A stretch of 64,000 bases of DNA from Chitinophaga niabensis (GCF_900129465.1 NZ_FSRA01000002.1:1984001-2048000), one strand, 5' to 3'; shown: positions 35,018 to 44,723, counted from the first letter of the stretch. The notes: generated from the sequence alone by a model not told the origin. Made by a program: numbers and translations.

Positions 35018-35301
35018 TGGGGTAAAATATTCTTCGGCGGTTATTGATCATTAAACGGTTGAAGGGATTTGGGTTTATCTTGAATGAGACTTCAGATCTG
35101 TTGGCGATGATCGAAGAAAATTATGGCGTCTTGTAATGTGATGAATGAAAAAGTGGAAGTAAAGATGATTGACGAAAAAATAAAAGAGATGGAAATATAA
35201 AGAACATGCTCTAAATGGCTTTATGCTTGAACGGCTGTCCGCTGACGGCAGATCGTAATTGCACATTGATGAGGCGTTGACAAATTATAAAAACTAATAT
35301 T

Positions 35302-35337
35302 TGAACTTATAGCTGCAGCTTATAAGCGATAAGTTCA
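35302..35337. promoter_or_regulatory. Inverted repeat upstream of the TonB/MFS island
   Basis: Perfect arms TGAACTTAT (35302-35310) and ATAAGTTCA (35329-35337) enclose a second, nested palindrome centred on GCTGCAGC (35312-35319). It lies about 60 bases upstream of a TATATTTG box and has no U-tract, so an operator is more likely than a terminator. Confidence 0.45.
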
Positions 35338-35396
35338 CCTTAAACTCCTCATCTTCTTGTCGGATTTAAAATAAATAACGTAGTTAGGGAATTTTC

Positions 35397-35404
35397 TATA
35401 TTTG
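35397..35404 (+). promoter_or_regulatory. -7 box of the TonB/MFS island
   Basis: TATATTTG matches the Bacteroidota -7 consensus and lies 14 bases before the ATG at 35419; an AGGAG (35406-35410) sits between. I do not see a good -33 element, which suggests an activator. Confidence 0.5.
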
Positions 35405-35418
35405 CAGGAGTATTGATT

Positions 35419-35742
35419 ATGCGTTCTTTTCTGCTAAAAATATTTATACTGGTTGTGAGCTGTTGTTTTTTTACAGCGGCCATTGAAACTGATATAGGGA
35501 ATTATCATCAAACCTTTTTTGATGACTACGACACTTATATACCGGCAGAGAAGCAGACATTGCAGCAGGTAACAGTAAAGCAGGTATTGCCGCAAAATGC
35601 TGAGATACTGTTCATTCCCCCCCTTACCACGCTTAACTTTTCGCCACTATTTAGTAAACATTGTTACTGCAAGTCGATCTACCCCCGACTACCATTAGGA
35701 AAACGTAAAATTTTCCTATTTAATTCCTCCTTTTTAATTTGA
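35419..35742 (+). CDS. Small exported protein preceding a TonB receptor
   Basis: A 107-residue protein with a signal/membrane segment (about 3-20, FLLKIFILVVSCCFFTA). I chose ATG 35419 over the in-frame TTG at 35413 because of the AGGAG upstream. The remainder has no known domain; it contains HCYCKSIYP and ends in a hydrophobic stretch. Like the protein at 25351 it directly precedes a TonB receptor gene (86 bases), which may mean a shared accessory role. Confidence 0.55.
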   Translation: MRSFLLKIFILVVSCCFFTAAIETDIGNYHQTFFDDYDTYIPAEKQTLQQVTVKQVLPQNAEILFIPPLTTLNFSPLFSKHCYCKSIYPRLPLGKRKIFLFNSSFLI

Positions 35743-35828
35743 TGTAGCCCACGTTTTACAAACTCCAATTGCAGTGAGATACTTGAAGGTACTCCTGAAT
35801 ATTATTGTATGTCTTCATCAAATTAATT

Positions 35829-37997
35829 ATGAAACGTTTTACGCTCATCGTGTTAATTATATGCTATACCTTTTCATTATTGGCTCAACAGCAAAGTACA
35901 GTTACCATTAAAGACGACGAAACAAAAGAGCCGCTGCCAGGTGTTACTGTGCTTATTAAAGGAACTGCTCTTACTTTGATTTCAGATAGCCTTGGTATTG
36001 TAAGTTTTGTCAGTATTCCAGCAGGTAAACGTGCCATTATTTTTAGTTATATCGGATATGAGACCAAAGAACAAATCTTCAGCTTTCCGATTGAAAAGCC
36101 AATAGAAATATTGCTGGAACCAGCAGAAAGCCACCTGGCGGAAGTTCAGGTGACTGCTACCCGCAGTAGCAGAAGCATCAATGATATTCCCACCCGCATT
36201 GAAACCATCACTGCCGGCGAATTACATGAAAAAGCAGTGATGCAGCCGGGTAATATCCGCATGTTGTTAACAGAAAGCACTGGTATTCAAACGCAGCAAA
36301 CCTCTGCCGTATCCGGCAGTGCCAGTATCCGCATCCAAGGGCTGGATGGCAGATATACATTAATGCTGAAAGATGGGTTTCCCCTTTACGGCGGGTTTTC
36401 CGGTGGATTGAGTATTTTACAGATCCCCCCTCTTGACCTAAAACGAGTGGAGGTAATCAAGGGTTCATCCTCCACGCTCTACGGCGGGGGAGCCATTGCC
36501 GGACTGGTTAACCTGGTTACCAAAGAACCTATGGTCAAACGGGAATTATCCTTCCTGACTAATGTGAATCAGACCGGGGCACTTGACCTGAATGCTTACT
36601 ACGGACAGAAATTTAATAAGATAGGCATAACCCTGTTTGCCACCCGTAACTCGCAGGCAGCGTATAATAACAATCACGATGATTTTTCAGATATTCCCCG
36701 GTTTACCCGCTATACTCTTAATCCTAAGTTCTTTTATTATCCCAACACTTCCACTACGGTAAGCCTGGGCCTAAATACCAGTTTTGAAAACCGCTTGGGC
36801 GGTGATATGCAGGTAATCAAAGGTCATGCAAACAATACCCATAGTTATTTTGAAAGGAACAAAACAGACCGATATGCCACGCAGTTCAAGCTGGAGAAAA
36901 CGTTTGTGGATAGATCAGTATTGACATTAAAGAATAGCATCGGCTATTTTTCCCGCACCATTGAATTACCCGATTTTGTTTTTGCAGGCAAACAACATGC
37001 TTCTTTTTCTGAAGCCAGTTTCCTGCTGCCTAAAGACAAAACTGAATGGGTAGCCGGGTTAAGCCTTGTAACCGATAAATTCCGGCAAACCAGTATTACG
37101 CAATACCCGTTGGATTATAAGCTGGTAACCGGCGGCATCTTTGTACAAAGTAACTGGAAGCCTACCGAAAAATTTGTGCTGGAAACAGGCTTGCGTACAG
37201 ATTACACCAACCAGCATGATGTATTTGTATTGCCGCGCATATCAGCCATGTACAAGTTCAACACGCATTTCACCAGCCGCGTTGGTGGTGGCCTGGGTTA
37301 TAAAGCACCCAATATTTTTTCGGAGGAAGCAGAAGAGAAGAGTTTCCGCGATATCCAGCCTCTTGTATTGTCTGCAACCAGGCCCGAACGTTCTACTGGG
37401 TTTAACGTGGATATTAACTACAAGGGCAGATTTGAAGATGTAGTCAGCATCAGCATCAACCAGTTATTCTTTTATACCCGGCTTAAAAGTCCCTTACTGC
37501 TCGATACACTGCCGCTGGCCAATGGTAATTATACCTTTTACAATGCAGACGGGTATTTGAATGCCAGGGGCTTTGAAACAAATATCCGGTTAGGCTATGA
37601 AGAATGGTCGTTGTACCTCGGTTACACCTATACCGATGCCCAAAGGGACTTCAAGCATGATGTATCTGTTAATCCACTCACGGCCAAACACCGCATCAAC
37701 TGTAATGTGATGTATGAGGCGGAAGATAAGTGGCGTATTGCCTATGAACTGTTTTACACCGGACGTCAACAACTTACAAACGGGGAAGGAGTGCGGGATT
37801 ATTGGGTAATGGGAATATCCGGTGAAAGGAAGTTTAAATATTTCAGTGTGTTCCTGAACTTTGAGAACCTGCTGGATACCCGGCAGTCCCGGTGGGAACC
37901 GATGTACACAGGCTCTATTCAGCACCCCGATTTCCGGGAGATCTATACACCGATAGATGGCTTTATCTTTAATGGAGGATTTAGGATTACTTTATAA
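35829..37997 (+). CDS. TonB-dependent receptor with carboxypeptidase-like domain
   Basis: A 722-residue outer-membrane receptor starting at ATG 35829, which gives a clean signal peptide (MKRFTLIVLIICYTFSLLAQ). A carboxypeptidase-regulatory-like domain (about 22-108), a TonB-box area QVTATRSSRSIND, the plug (about 120-230, LYGGGAIAGLVNLVTKEP) and a barrel ending FNGGFRITL follow. The plug is of the BtuB/CirA/FepA type, so a siderophore, cobalamin-like compound or other metal complex is likely. The MFS gene begins 12 bases after its stop. Confidence 0.9.
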   Translation: MKRFTLIVLIICYTFSLLAQQQSTVTIKDDETKEPLPGVTVLIKGTALTLISDSLGIVSFVSIPAGKRAIIFSYIGYETKEQIFSFPIEKPIEILLEPAESHLAEVQVTATRSSRSINDIPTRIETITAGELHEKAVMQPGNIRMLLTESTGIQTQQTSAVSGSASIRIQGLDGRYTLMLKDGFPLYGGFSGGLSILQIPPLDLKRVEVIKGSSSTLYGGGAIAGLVNLVTKEPMVKRELSFLTNVNQTGALDLNAYYGQKFNKIGITLFATRNSQAAYNNNHDDFSDIPRFTRYTLNPKFFYYPNTSTTVSLGLNTSFENRLGGDMQVIKGHANNTHSYFERNKTDRYATQFKLEKTFVDRSVLTLKNSIGYFSRTIELPDFVFAGKQHASFSEASFLLPKDKTEWVAGLSLVTDKFRQTSITQYPLDYKLVTGGIFVQSNWKPTEKFVLETGLRTDYTNQHDVFVLPRISAMYKFNTHFTSRVGGGLGYKAPNIFSEEAEEKSFRDIQPLVLSATRPERSTGFNVDINYKGRFEDVVSISINQLFFYTRLKSPLLLDTLPLANGNYTFYNADGYLNARGFETNIRLGYEEWSLYLGYTYTDAQRDFKHDVSVNPLTAKHRINCNVMYEAEDKWRIAYELFYTGRQQLTNGEGVRDYWVMGISGERKFKYFSVFLNFENLLDTRQSRWEPMYTGSIQHPDFREIYTPIDGFIFNGGFRITL

Positions 37998-38009
37998 ACC
38001 GGTTGTTTC

Positions 38010-39206
38010 ATGAAATATTTGACACGCACCGTCTGGATATTGTCCTTCATTAGCTTGCTGACCGATGTGGCCAGTGAAATGCTGTATCCCATCATGCCCA
38101 TTTATTTAAAAAGCATTGGTTTTTCCATATTGCTGATTGGCATATTGGAAGGGGTTGCTGAAGCAACAGCAGGTTTAAGCAAAGGGTATTTTGGGAAGCT
38201 GTCTGACCATTCCCGCAAACGGGCACCTTTTGTACAGTTAGGCTATGTGCTAAGCGCCGTTTCCAAACCCATGATGGCAGTATTGGTTTACCCGGTATGG
38301 ATATTCTTTGCCCGAACCATTGATCGGTTGGGCAAAGGCATTCGTACAGGAGCCAGGGATGCTCTGCTGTCTGATGAAGCTTCACCGGCTACCAAAGGCC
38401 GGGTATTCGGTTTTCACCGCTCAATGGATACACTCGGAGCTGTGGCCGGGCCTGCACTGGCACTATTATTTCTCTATTTTTATCCCGGGCAGTACAGGAC
38501 ATTATTCCTGGTGGCGTTTGTGCCCGGACTACTGGCTATTGGACTATCCTTTTACCTCAAAGACAGGAAAACAGTAGTAAAGGAAAACAAAACACCGGTT
38601 GGCTTCTTTTCATTCCTGCGCTACTGGAAAAGCAGTCCCGCTGTTTATAGAAAAGTAGTTGTAGGGTTATTAGTGTTCACGCTCAGTAACAGTTCAGATG
38701 TATTTCTACTGCTGAAAGTAAAACAGGCAGGATTAAGTGATACAGCTACTATTGGAGTGTACATTTTTTACAACTTAGTATATGCTTTAGCCGCCTTCCC
38801 ATTGGGAATGTTGGCAGACAGGATGGGATTGAAGAAAATATTTGTCAGCGGATTATTGCTGTTTATAATAGTGTACACCGGGATGACAATTACAGGAAGC
38901 TGGTATTGGTATGGCTTTTTGTTTTTCCTATATGGGTTGTATGCTGCGGCGACAGAAGGTATATCGAAGGCATGGATAAGCAGTATCACTCACAAAGCAG
39001 ATACAGCTACTGCCATAGGCACTTACACAGGTTTTCAAAGTGTCTGCACTATGCTCGCAAGCTCCTTTACTGGCTGGATTTGGTTTCAGTTTGGAGCAGG
39101 TAACGCATTTTTGATTACTGCGATAATAGCAATATTTGTATTCTTCTATTTTTTGTTGACTATTCCAGAGCCAGTAGTTGACGATGTAAGGTCAACTAAT
39201 AGCTAA
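38010..39206 (+). CDS. MFS transporter coupled to the TonB receptor
   Basis: A 398-residue major facilitator with about 12 helices. The loop 2-3 motif is GYFGKLSDHSRKRAPFV and loop 4-5 carries ARTIDRLGKGIRTGARDALL, the latter typical of a group of MFS proteins often linked with metal or xenobiotic resistance. Twelve bases from the TonB receptor, it probably moves the same substrate, or a breakdown product, across the inner membrane. Direction of transport is unknown. No terminator is visible in the 255 bases that follow. Confidence 0.88.
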   Translation: MKYLTRTVWILSFISLLTDVASEMLYPIMPIYLKSIGFSILLIGILEGVAEATAGLSKGYFGKLSDHSRKRAPFVQLGYVLSAVSKPMMAVLVYPVWIFFARTIDRLGKGIRTGARDALLSDEASPATKGRVFGFHRSMDTLGAVAGPALALLFLYFYPGQYRTLFLVAFVPGLLAIGLSFYLKDRKTVVKENKTPVGFFSFLRYWKSSPAVYRKVVVGLLVFTLSNSSDVFLLLKVKQAGLSDTATIGVYIFYNLVYALAAFPLGMLADRMGLKKIFVSGLLLFIIVYTGMTITGSWYWYGFLFFLYGLYAAATEGISKAWISSITHKADTATAIGTYTGFQSVCTMLASSFTGWIWFQFGAGNAFLITAIIAIFVFFYFLLTIPEPVVDDVRSTNS

Positions 39207-39461
39207 CGGTCTTATTTTGTAATATCAAATTGTGCGTTTTACAAATAAATACATTTTTGTTCCCAGCATTCGTGCTTTTATGGGACTTCGTTGCGATGCA
39301 GTCCGTTCATTGTTCAGTTTTCTATCCTCACATAACCAGCTTGCAAAAAATAAAAATTATTGCTTTTAACTTAGAATACACAAGGATGCTGAATAGCGAT
39401 CAGTTGCTGATCACTAAAATAATTCCTTGCCAGCTGTCCTGAACCAGAAAAATTTATTCTA

Positions 39462-40997
39462 TTAACACTGATACTGCCCCCAACTTTCCCTATCCAGCTT
39501 TCTGAATTCAATTGCTTCTGCAATTTGGGCTGTATCTATTTCTTCTACTCCTGCAAGGTCTGCTATGGTGCGGCTGACTTTCAGGATACGATTATACGCG
39601 CGGGCAGAAAGGTGCAGGTGTTTCATGGCCCTGTCTAAAAGCGTTCGGGCTTTTGGGAGTAATCTGCAATAAAGATGTAATTGCTTGTTATTCATTTGGG
39701 CGTTGCAGAAGATAACATAACGTTCATTTTTAAACCGCTGTGCCTGAATGTTGCGTGCTGCAATAACCCGTTCACGTATGACGGCGCTTGCTTCAGTAAG
39801 TTTATCATCTTCGATCATAAGCGATGGCGGTACCGGTGTTACTTCAATATGCAGATCAATACGATCCATTAAGGGGCCGGATATTTTGTTGAGATATTTC
39901 TGTACTGCACCGGGAGGGCAGCAACAATGTTTAAGTGGGTGATTGAAGTACCCACAGGGGCAAGGATTCATTGACGCCACCAGCATAAAGCTCGAAGGGA
40001 AATCAACGGTGAAGTTGATGCGGGAGATGGTTACTTTTCTCTCTTCCATAGGCTGCCTTAATACCTCTAACGCAGTGCTTTTAAATTCCGGTAATTCATC
40101 TAAAAAGAGTACGCCGTTTTGTGCTAAGGATATTTCTCCTGGCTGTGGTGTTGAACCTCCTCCTACCAAAGCAACATCGCTGATGGTATGATGTGGGCAA
40201 CGGAATGGCCTGGTTGTAATTACCTGGCCTGCTTTTCCTACAACGGAATGGATCTTTGTTGTTTCTAATGCTTCCTGTAAAGTGAGTGGTGGAAGGATGG
40301 TTGGAAGCCGTTGTGCGATCATTGTTTTGCCTACGCCGGGTGCACCAACCATTAGTATATTATGTCCTCCTGCTGCGGCAATTTCCATTCCGCGCTTTAC
40401 AAAGTACTGGCCTTTTACTTCTGCGAAGTCTAGGTCAAAAGTTTGTTGGGGAGCGTAATGTATCGGAGGGATAGGATGTAGTTTTTCTTCTCCTTTAAGA
40501 AAAGAGATTATTTCATTGATGTGTTGAACAGCATAGACTTCTAAACCATCTACCATAGCCGCTTCTGCTGCATTCTGTGCCGGAAGGATAATGCCTTTGA
40601 ATCCCTCTTTCTTAGCCTGCAACGCCATGGGCAAAGCGCCACGTATCGGCCTCAGTGTTCCATCCAGCGATAGCTCTCCCATGATCACAAATTGTGTGGT
40701 ATCATACACAGGCGTAAGTTGTTTGGATGCAGCGAGTATACCCACTGCAATAGGCAGATCATAAGCGGCCCCCACTTTACGGATGTCTGCAGGCGCCATG
40801 TTCACGATCGTGCGGAGGCGCGGCATTTTGTAGCCGATATTTTTGATAACAGTTTCAATGCGGTATTCACTTTCCTTTACCGCATTATCTGGCAGGCCCA
40901 CGAGATAGAACTGTGTACCCTGGCCAACATTCACTTCTATGGTGATGGTAATGGCTTCCACGCCCTGAACGGCGCTGCCGAATATTTTAATTAACAT
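39462..40997 (-). CDS. YifB/ComM family Mg-chelatase-like AAA ATPase
   Basis: A 511-residue protein with an N-terminal Lon-like/ChlI domain (about 1-170), central AAA+ ATPase with Walker A GAPGVGKT near 218 and Walker B GVLFLDELPEF, and a C-terminal magnesium chelatase-like domain containing the CPCGYFNHPLKHCCCPPG cysteine region. ComM proteins act as branch-migration helicases during natural transformation. The length is normal. It stands alone. Confidence 0.94.
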   Translation of the reverse strand: MLIKIFGSAVQGVEAITITIEVNVGQGTQFYLVGLPDNAVKESEYRIETVIKNIGYKMPRLRTIVNMAPADIRKVGAAYDLPIAVGILAASKQLTPVYDTTQFVIMGELSLDGTLRPIRGALPMALQAKKEGFKGIILPAQNAAEAAMVDGLEVYAVQHINEIISFLKGEEKLHPIPPIHYAPQQTFDLDFAEVKGQYFVKRGMEIAAAGGHNILMVGAPGVGKTMIAQRLPTILPPLTLQEALETTKIHSVVGKAGQVITTRPFRCPHHTISDVALVGGGSTPQPGEISLAQNGVLFLDELPEFKSTALEVLRQPMEERKVTISRINFTVDFPSSFMLVASMNPCPCGYFNHPLKHCCCPPGAVQKYLNKISGPLMDRIDLHIEVTPVPPSLMIEDDKLTEASAVIRERVIAARNIQAQRFKNERYVIFCNAQMNNKQLHLYCRLLPKARTLLDRAMKHLHLSARAYNRILKVSRTIADLAGVEEIDTAQIAEAIEFRKLDRESWGQYQC

Positions 40998-41046
40998 GGG
41001 ACAAACAATGGTTATCTTTCGAAGATAAAGTATTTTACTATATTTT

Positions 41047-41349
41047 ATGAAAACGACTATCCTTATTAGTGTACTCTTATTGGCAGCTTGTTCCGATAGA
41101 ACAATCGTTATTAATGATCTGTCAAAACCAGTGGAACGGATGGTAATATCAGAAAGGGAAGACCCTTTTAACTATCGCTTGTTGATCAGGGGAGAAACAG
41201 ATGGCAGTTATAAAGTAAACAGGATAGATCTTCCCAAAGGTAGCGTGGATACCAGTTTTCTGATAGACTGGTATGCAGACACACTGGTGATTAAATATGA
41301 ACCAGTCACCGCTAAGCATGGGCACTTAAGGATCAGGTATAATTTTTAA
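41047..41349 (+). CDS. Small predicted lipoprotein
   Basis: A 100-residue protein with a lipobox (LLLAAC, Cys15) and a beta-rich remainder. No known family is evident. It is divergent from the ComM-like gene (49 bases) and convergent with the gene at 41370. Confidence 0.7.
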   Translation: MKTTILISVLLLAACSDRTIVINDLSKPVERMVISEREDPFNYRLLIRGETDGSYKVNRIDLPKGSVDTSFLIDWYADTLVIKYEPVTAKHGHLRIRYNF

Positions 41350-41369
41350 TCGGAATTCCAGCTATTTTA

Positions 41370-41885
41370 TCAGTTAACAATTTCAGTATGCACTAACCTG
41401 GCTGTTTTCGGCGCCAGCCAGATAATGTTCAGCTTTTGCCTGAATGCGATCAAGGGGTCATCGAAGGTCATTGCCTTCGTGTATATATTTGTTACTTCTT
41501 CTATCGTGAAGGTTTTGGTATCCGTGTCTTCAAATCTAAGCAGGACCGGCTGGATAATACAGGTGTTATCCGTTATAGCATTCTCTGAACAGAATTTCTC
41601 CCAATATTCGGAAAGTGGCGTAAGGCCGATACGTGCGATGGCTATCCTATGCATTATTTCAGGCTTCAGGGAGTCTGGTGTTCCCTGAGAGAACATGGTT
41701 TTTAATACCTTCCCGCCGGGCGATAATAGAATAGCTACAGTATACATATCCACTGCGGAATCCTGGCTGGTAAATATGGGACAGATCATTCCGGACAAGC
41801 CATCCGAGAACGCTTTTGGAAGTTTCTGAGCATTTGATCGTATACAGATCATCAGCCCAAAGCAGAGAAAAAATATAATTTTCAT
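41370..41885 (-). CDS. Small secreted protein of unknown function
   Basis: A 171-residue protein with a signal peptide (MKIIFFLCFGLMICIRSNA). The mature part contains paired cysteines (MICPIF, KFCSEN, NTCII) and no domain I recognise; the phrase AILLSPGGKV suggests a TonB-C-like or peptidase-inhibitor-like fold but this is weak. It lies nine bases after the MutS-like gene. Confidence 0.7.
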   Translation of the reverse strand: MKIIFFLCFGLMICIRSNAQKLPKAFSDGLSGMICPIFTSQDSAVDMYTVAILLSPGGKVLKTMFSQGTPDSLKPEIMHRIAIARIGLTPLSEYWEKFCSENAITDNTCIIQPVLLRFEDTDTKTFTIEEVTNIYTKAMTFDDPLIAFRQKLNIIWLAPKTARLVHTEIVN

Positions 41886-41894
41886 TTTGCTAAC

Positions 41895-43223
41895 CTATTT
41901 CATATTCGCCAGCAACTCAATCACCTTTTCCCTTTTCAATATCAGATACCCTATCTTTTCTTTCGCAATACCATCTTTCAATTCATAGGTAAAACGCAGA
42001 TCATCGTCCACCACATCTGACTGGAAGTATTTGAAGATGATCTGGTCTTCTGTCCGCAGCTCTTCCGCAATCTCATACAGGTGTGTGGAGAGAATGAACA
42101 AGCATTGGTGATTCTGCAACAGGCCATTGATCACGGCGAGGGAGCAGTTCTTTGCATCTTCCACATTGGTACCTTTGAACATTTCGTCTATCAGGATGAG
42201 CCAGTTCTTTTTATCGCTGATCTTGATAATGGTGTTCTTGATCCGTTGCACTTCATTGAAGAAATAACTTTCTCCTTTGAAAATATTGTCCTTCACATCA
42301 ATGTTGCTGAGGATGCCGTGGAAGAAGGTGAGCTGCATCTGCTCTGCGGGAACGCCCATACCCAGGTGCGCGAGGAACACGGCTATACCTACTGCTTTGA
42401 TGAAAGTTGTTTTGCCGGCCATGTTTGCACCTGTCAGGAAAATAAAATGACGGTGCGGGTCCATGGCTACGTCATAAGCAACGGGCTGTGGCAGGATGAG
42501 GTGGTATAACTTTTTTATTTCGATATGCGGCTTGGGTTCTTCCAGGAATTTAGGGAAGGTGAGATTGAAGTTACGGATAGCTACGGCCATACTGTGATAA
42601 GCATCCAGGCGGGTGTAGAGTTCCGTGAGTTCCCACAATACCTTTTTATGCCTGCGGCGGATCAGGCGGTCGTGGCGGAGGATCTCCACGTAGTTTAACC
42701 TGCCGTTGTCGCTCAGGGCAACAATATCGTCGAATTCTTTGTGGCTGAGGAGTACGCGGGCCCTTTCCAGGATCAGGCGCAGGGTGGTGGGTGCTGCGGC
42801 AGCATCGAAAGTATTGACCAGCATTCTGAAGCCGTTGATGAGGTTCAATAACTGGTCGAAGGAGAATTTGATGAACCCGAAATCAGGCGCGTAAATGGTT
42901 TTTGTAATAAAGGCATTGAGGTATAAGGAAACACCGTCTGAACTGGAGATAGGTTCTATTTCTGCATTCAGGTAATTCTCCACTACTACGATGGTGCCGT
43001 TGCTGATCATCGGCGGCCAGGCCGTTTCATTGTCCAGCAGGAACTGTAACATCTGCTGGCGGTTATGAATGGCAGTAAGGTCTTTCAGGGGTGTACTGAA
43101 CAGGGTGCGCAGGTATTCCCGGCCTCCGGATGTGGTGGTGAAATCCATTTTATGGAACAGGGAGTATTCATCTTCCCGGTTAAAGATCGATAGGTCGAGG
43201 TAGGTTGTTTTATCCAGCTCCAT
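41895..43223 (-). CDS. MutS-family ATPase without mismatch-binding domain
   Basis: A 442-residue protein with MutS core (about 50-240) and ATPase domain: Walker A LTGANMAGKTTFIKAVG near 267-283, Walker B LILIDEMFKGTN and the STHLYEIA H-loop region. The N-terminal mismatch-recognition and connector domains of MutS are absent and there is no Smr nuclease domain. I chose the start at 43223 (MELDKTTYLDL). These short MutS-like proteins are common in Bacteroidota and have no settled role. Confidence 0.88.
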   Translation of the reverse strand: MELDKTTYLDLSIFNREDEYSLFHKMDFTTTSGGREYLRTLFSTPLKDLTAIHNRQQMLQFLLDNETAWPPMISNGTIVVVENYLNAEIEPISSSDGVSLYLNAFITKTIYAPDFGFIKFSFDQLLNLINGFRMLVNTFDAAAAPTTLRLILERARVLLSHKEFDDIVALSDNGRLNYVEILRHDRLIRRRHKKVLWELTELYTRLDAYHSMAVAIRNFNLTFPKFLEEPKPHIEIKKLYHLILPQPVAYDVAMDPHRHFIFLTGANMAGKTTFIKAVGIAVFLAHLGMGVPAEQMQLTFFHGILSNIDVKDNIFKGESYFFNEVQRIKNTIIKISDKKNWLILIDEMFKGTNVEDAKNCSLAVINGLLQNHQCLFILSTHLYEIAEELRTEDQIIFKYFQSDVVDDDLRFTYELKDGIAKEKIGYLILKREKVIELLANMK

Positions 43224-43302
43224 TCGCAGAATTTTTAGTGAATTTACAGTGAAACATGTTAACGAGGTAGATGCAGGAATGATAAATTTCCATAAAGTAT
43301 GA

Positions 43303-43332
43303 AAGGCCGCAACCATGGAGGGCTGCGGCCTT
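43303..43332 (-). terminator. Hairpin after the dihydroorotase gene
   Basis: Nine-base arms AAGGCCGCA (43303-43311) and TGCGGCCTT (43324-43332); only a short T-run follows on the minus strand. Confidence 0.65.
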
Positions 43333-43382
43333 ACTGCTGATATTATTTCTACGAAGGAACGCCTGTGGAGGGCGTTGTTTTC

Positions 43383-44723
43383 TTATGCATTGAACAACAA
43401 CCGCTGTCCCGGCTGGTTCTCATTGAACTGCCCGTTCTCATAAGCAAGGTGCCCGCTCACGATGGTATGGGTGACAGCCGCAGGGAAGGTATGGCCTTCA
43501 AAGGGGCTCCAGCCGCATTTATAGTAGATATTCTCTTTTGTAACGGTAGTGGATTGATTGAGGTCAACGATCACGCAATCTGCATGATATCCTTCACGGA
43601 TGTAACCTCTTTCTTTGATGCGGAAGCAAATGGCGGGTGCATGGCTCATCTTTTCCACCATCTTTTCGATCGTGAAGCGGCCGGCTTTCACCTGTTCGAG
43701 CATCATGAGTAAGCTGTGTTGCACCAGGGGTACGCCGGAAGGGGCTTGCAGGTAGGTTTGCTGTTTTTCGTCCCAGGTATGCGGTGCATGGTCTGTGGCA
43801 ATGATATCCAGCTTGTTATCCAGCATGCCCTGCCAGAGTGCTTCGCGGTGATGCGGGGCTTTGATGGCAGGGTTGCATTTGATGAGGTTGCCGTATTTCG
43901 TATAGTCATCTGCGGTAAACCAGAGATGGTGCACGCATACTTCTGCGGTGATGCGTTTTTCTGCCAGGGGAAGCATATTGCTGAAGAGCTGTAGTTCCTT
44001 TTCTGTAGAGATATGCAGGATGTGCAGCCTTGAGTTATGTTTCTGAGCGAACTGGATGGCAACCAGAGAGGATTCGAAACAGGCTTCTTCGTTGCGGATC
44101 AGGGGATGATCTGCAGCGGAAAGGCGATCTCCTTTTTCCTGTTTGTATTTCTCCATATTGGCGCGGATGATCTTTTCATCTTCACAGTGTGTGGCAATGA
44201 GCAGTTCTGTTTCAGAGAAGATCTTTTCCAGGGTGAGGTAATTATCCACCAGCATGTTGCCGGTAGAGGAACCCATGAATATTTTTATACCGCAAACCCT
44301 GTCTTTCTTTGCATTGGCTTTCAGTACTTCTTCTGCATTGTCGTTCGCAACGCCCATGAAAAAAGAGTAGTTGGCCAGCGATCCTTTGGCGGCAATGTTG
44401 TATTTATCTTCCAGTAGTTCCTGTGTGAGGGCGGCGGGTTTTGTGTTGGGCATTTCCATGAAGCTGGTGGTGCCGCCTGCTACGGCTGCGCGGGCTTCCG
44501 ACTGAATAGTAGCCTTTTCGGTGAGGCCTGGTTCGCGGAAGTGTACCTGGTCGTCTATTACGCCGGGCAGCAGGTGTTTTCCTTCTCCGTTGATCTCTTT
44601 GCCTTCCACACCACTTATCTGCGGCGCTATCTTCTCAATGCGGCCATTGCGGATCAGTACATCCTGAACCGTTGTGCTGCCTTCATTGACAACTGATATA
44701 TTTCTGATGATGATATTTTGCAT
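43383..44723 (-). CDS. pyrC: Dihydroorotase
   Basis: A 446-residue amidohydrolase that closes carbamoyl-aspartate to dihydroorotate in pyrimidine synthesis. The metal sites are KIFMGSSTGNM (carboxylated Lys), IATHCEDE, HILHIST and ATDHAPH. The usual HxH near the start is QVH (Gln59, His61) in DDQVHFREPG; from memory the Porphyromonas enzyme has the same sequence, so this is a lineage trait and not a defect. It follows porT by 23 bases on the same strand. Symbol choice between pyrC and pyrC-like forms is by convention. Confidence 0.9.
   Translation of the reverse strand: MQNIIIRNISVVNEGSTTVQDVLIRNGRIEKIAPQISGVEGKEINGEGKHLLPGVIDDQVHFREPGLTEKATIQSEARAAVAGGTTSFMEMPNTKPAALTQELLEDKYNIAAKGSLANYSFFMGVANDNAEEVLKANAKKDRVCGIKIFMGSSTGNMLVDNYLTLEKIFSETELLIATHCEDEKIIRANMEKYKQEKGDRLSAADHPLIRNEEACFESSLVAIQFAQKHNSRLHILHISTEKELQLFSNMLPLAEKRITAEVCVHHLWFTADDYTKYGNLIKCNPAIKAPHHREALWQGMLDNKLDIIATDHAPHTWDEKQQTYLQAPSGVPLVQHSLLMMLEQVKAGRFTIEKMVEKMSHAPAICFRIKERGYIREGYHADCVIVDLNQSTTVTKENIYYKCGWSPFEGHTFPAAVTHTIVSGHLAYENGQFNENQPGQRLLFNA

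Larger units (their letters stand above)
35018..35418. other. Intergenic region upstream of the TonB/MFS island
   Basis: About 400 AT-rich bases with no family-recognisable gene. A 19-codon frame at 35141-35200 has a lysine/glutamate-rich product and may be chance or a gene remnant. The region contains the inverted repeat and promoter listed separately. Confidence 0.5.

Noticed and set aside
35141..35200. 19-codon Lys/Glu-rich reading frame
   Set aside because: Too short and without a convincing ribosome-binding site; kept only as a note in the intergenic entry.
39230..39442. 70-residue open frame after the MFS gene
   Set aside because: No recognisable features or start signals, in AT-rich intergenic DNA.
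41895..43223. MutS2 or mismatch-repair MutS
   Set aside because: Neither the mismatch-binding domain nor the Smr domain is present and the protein is half the usual length.
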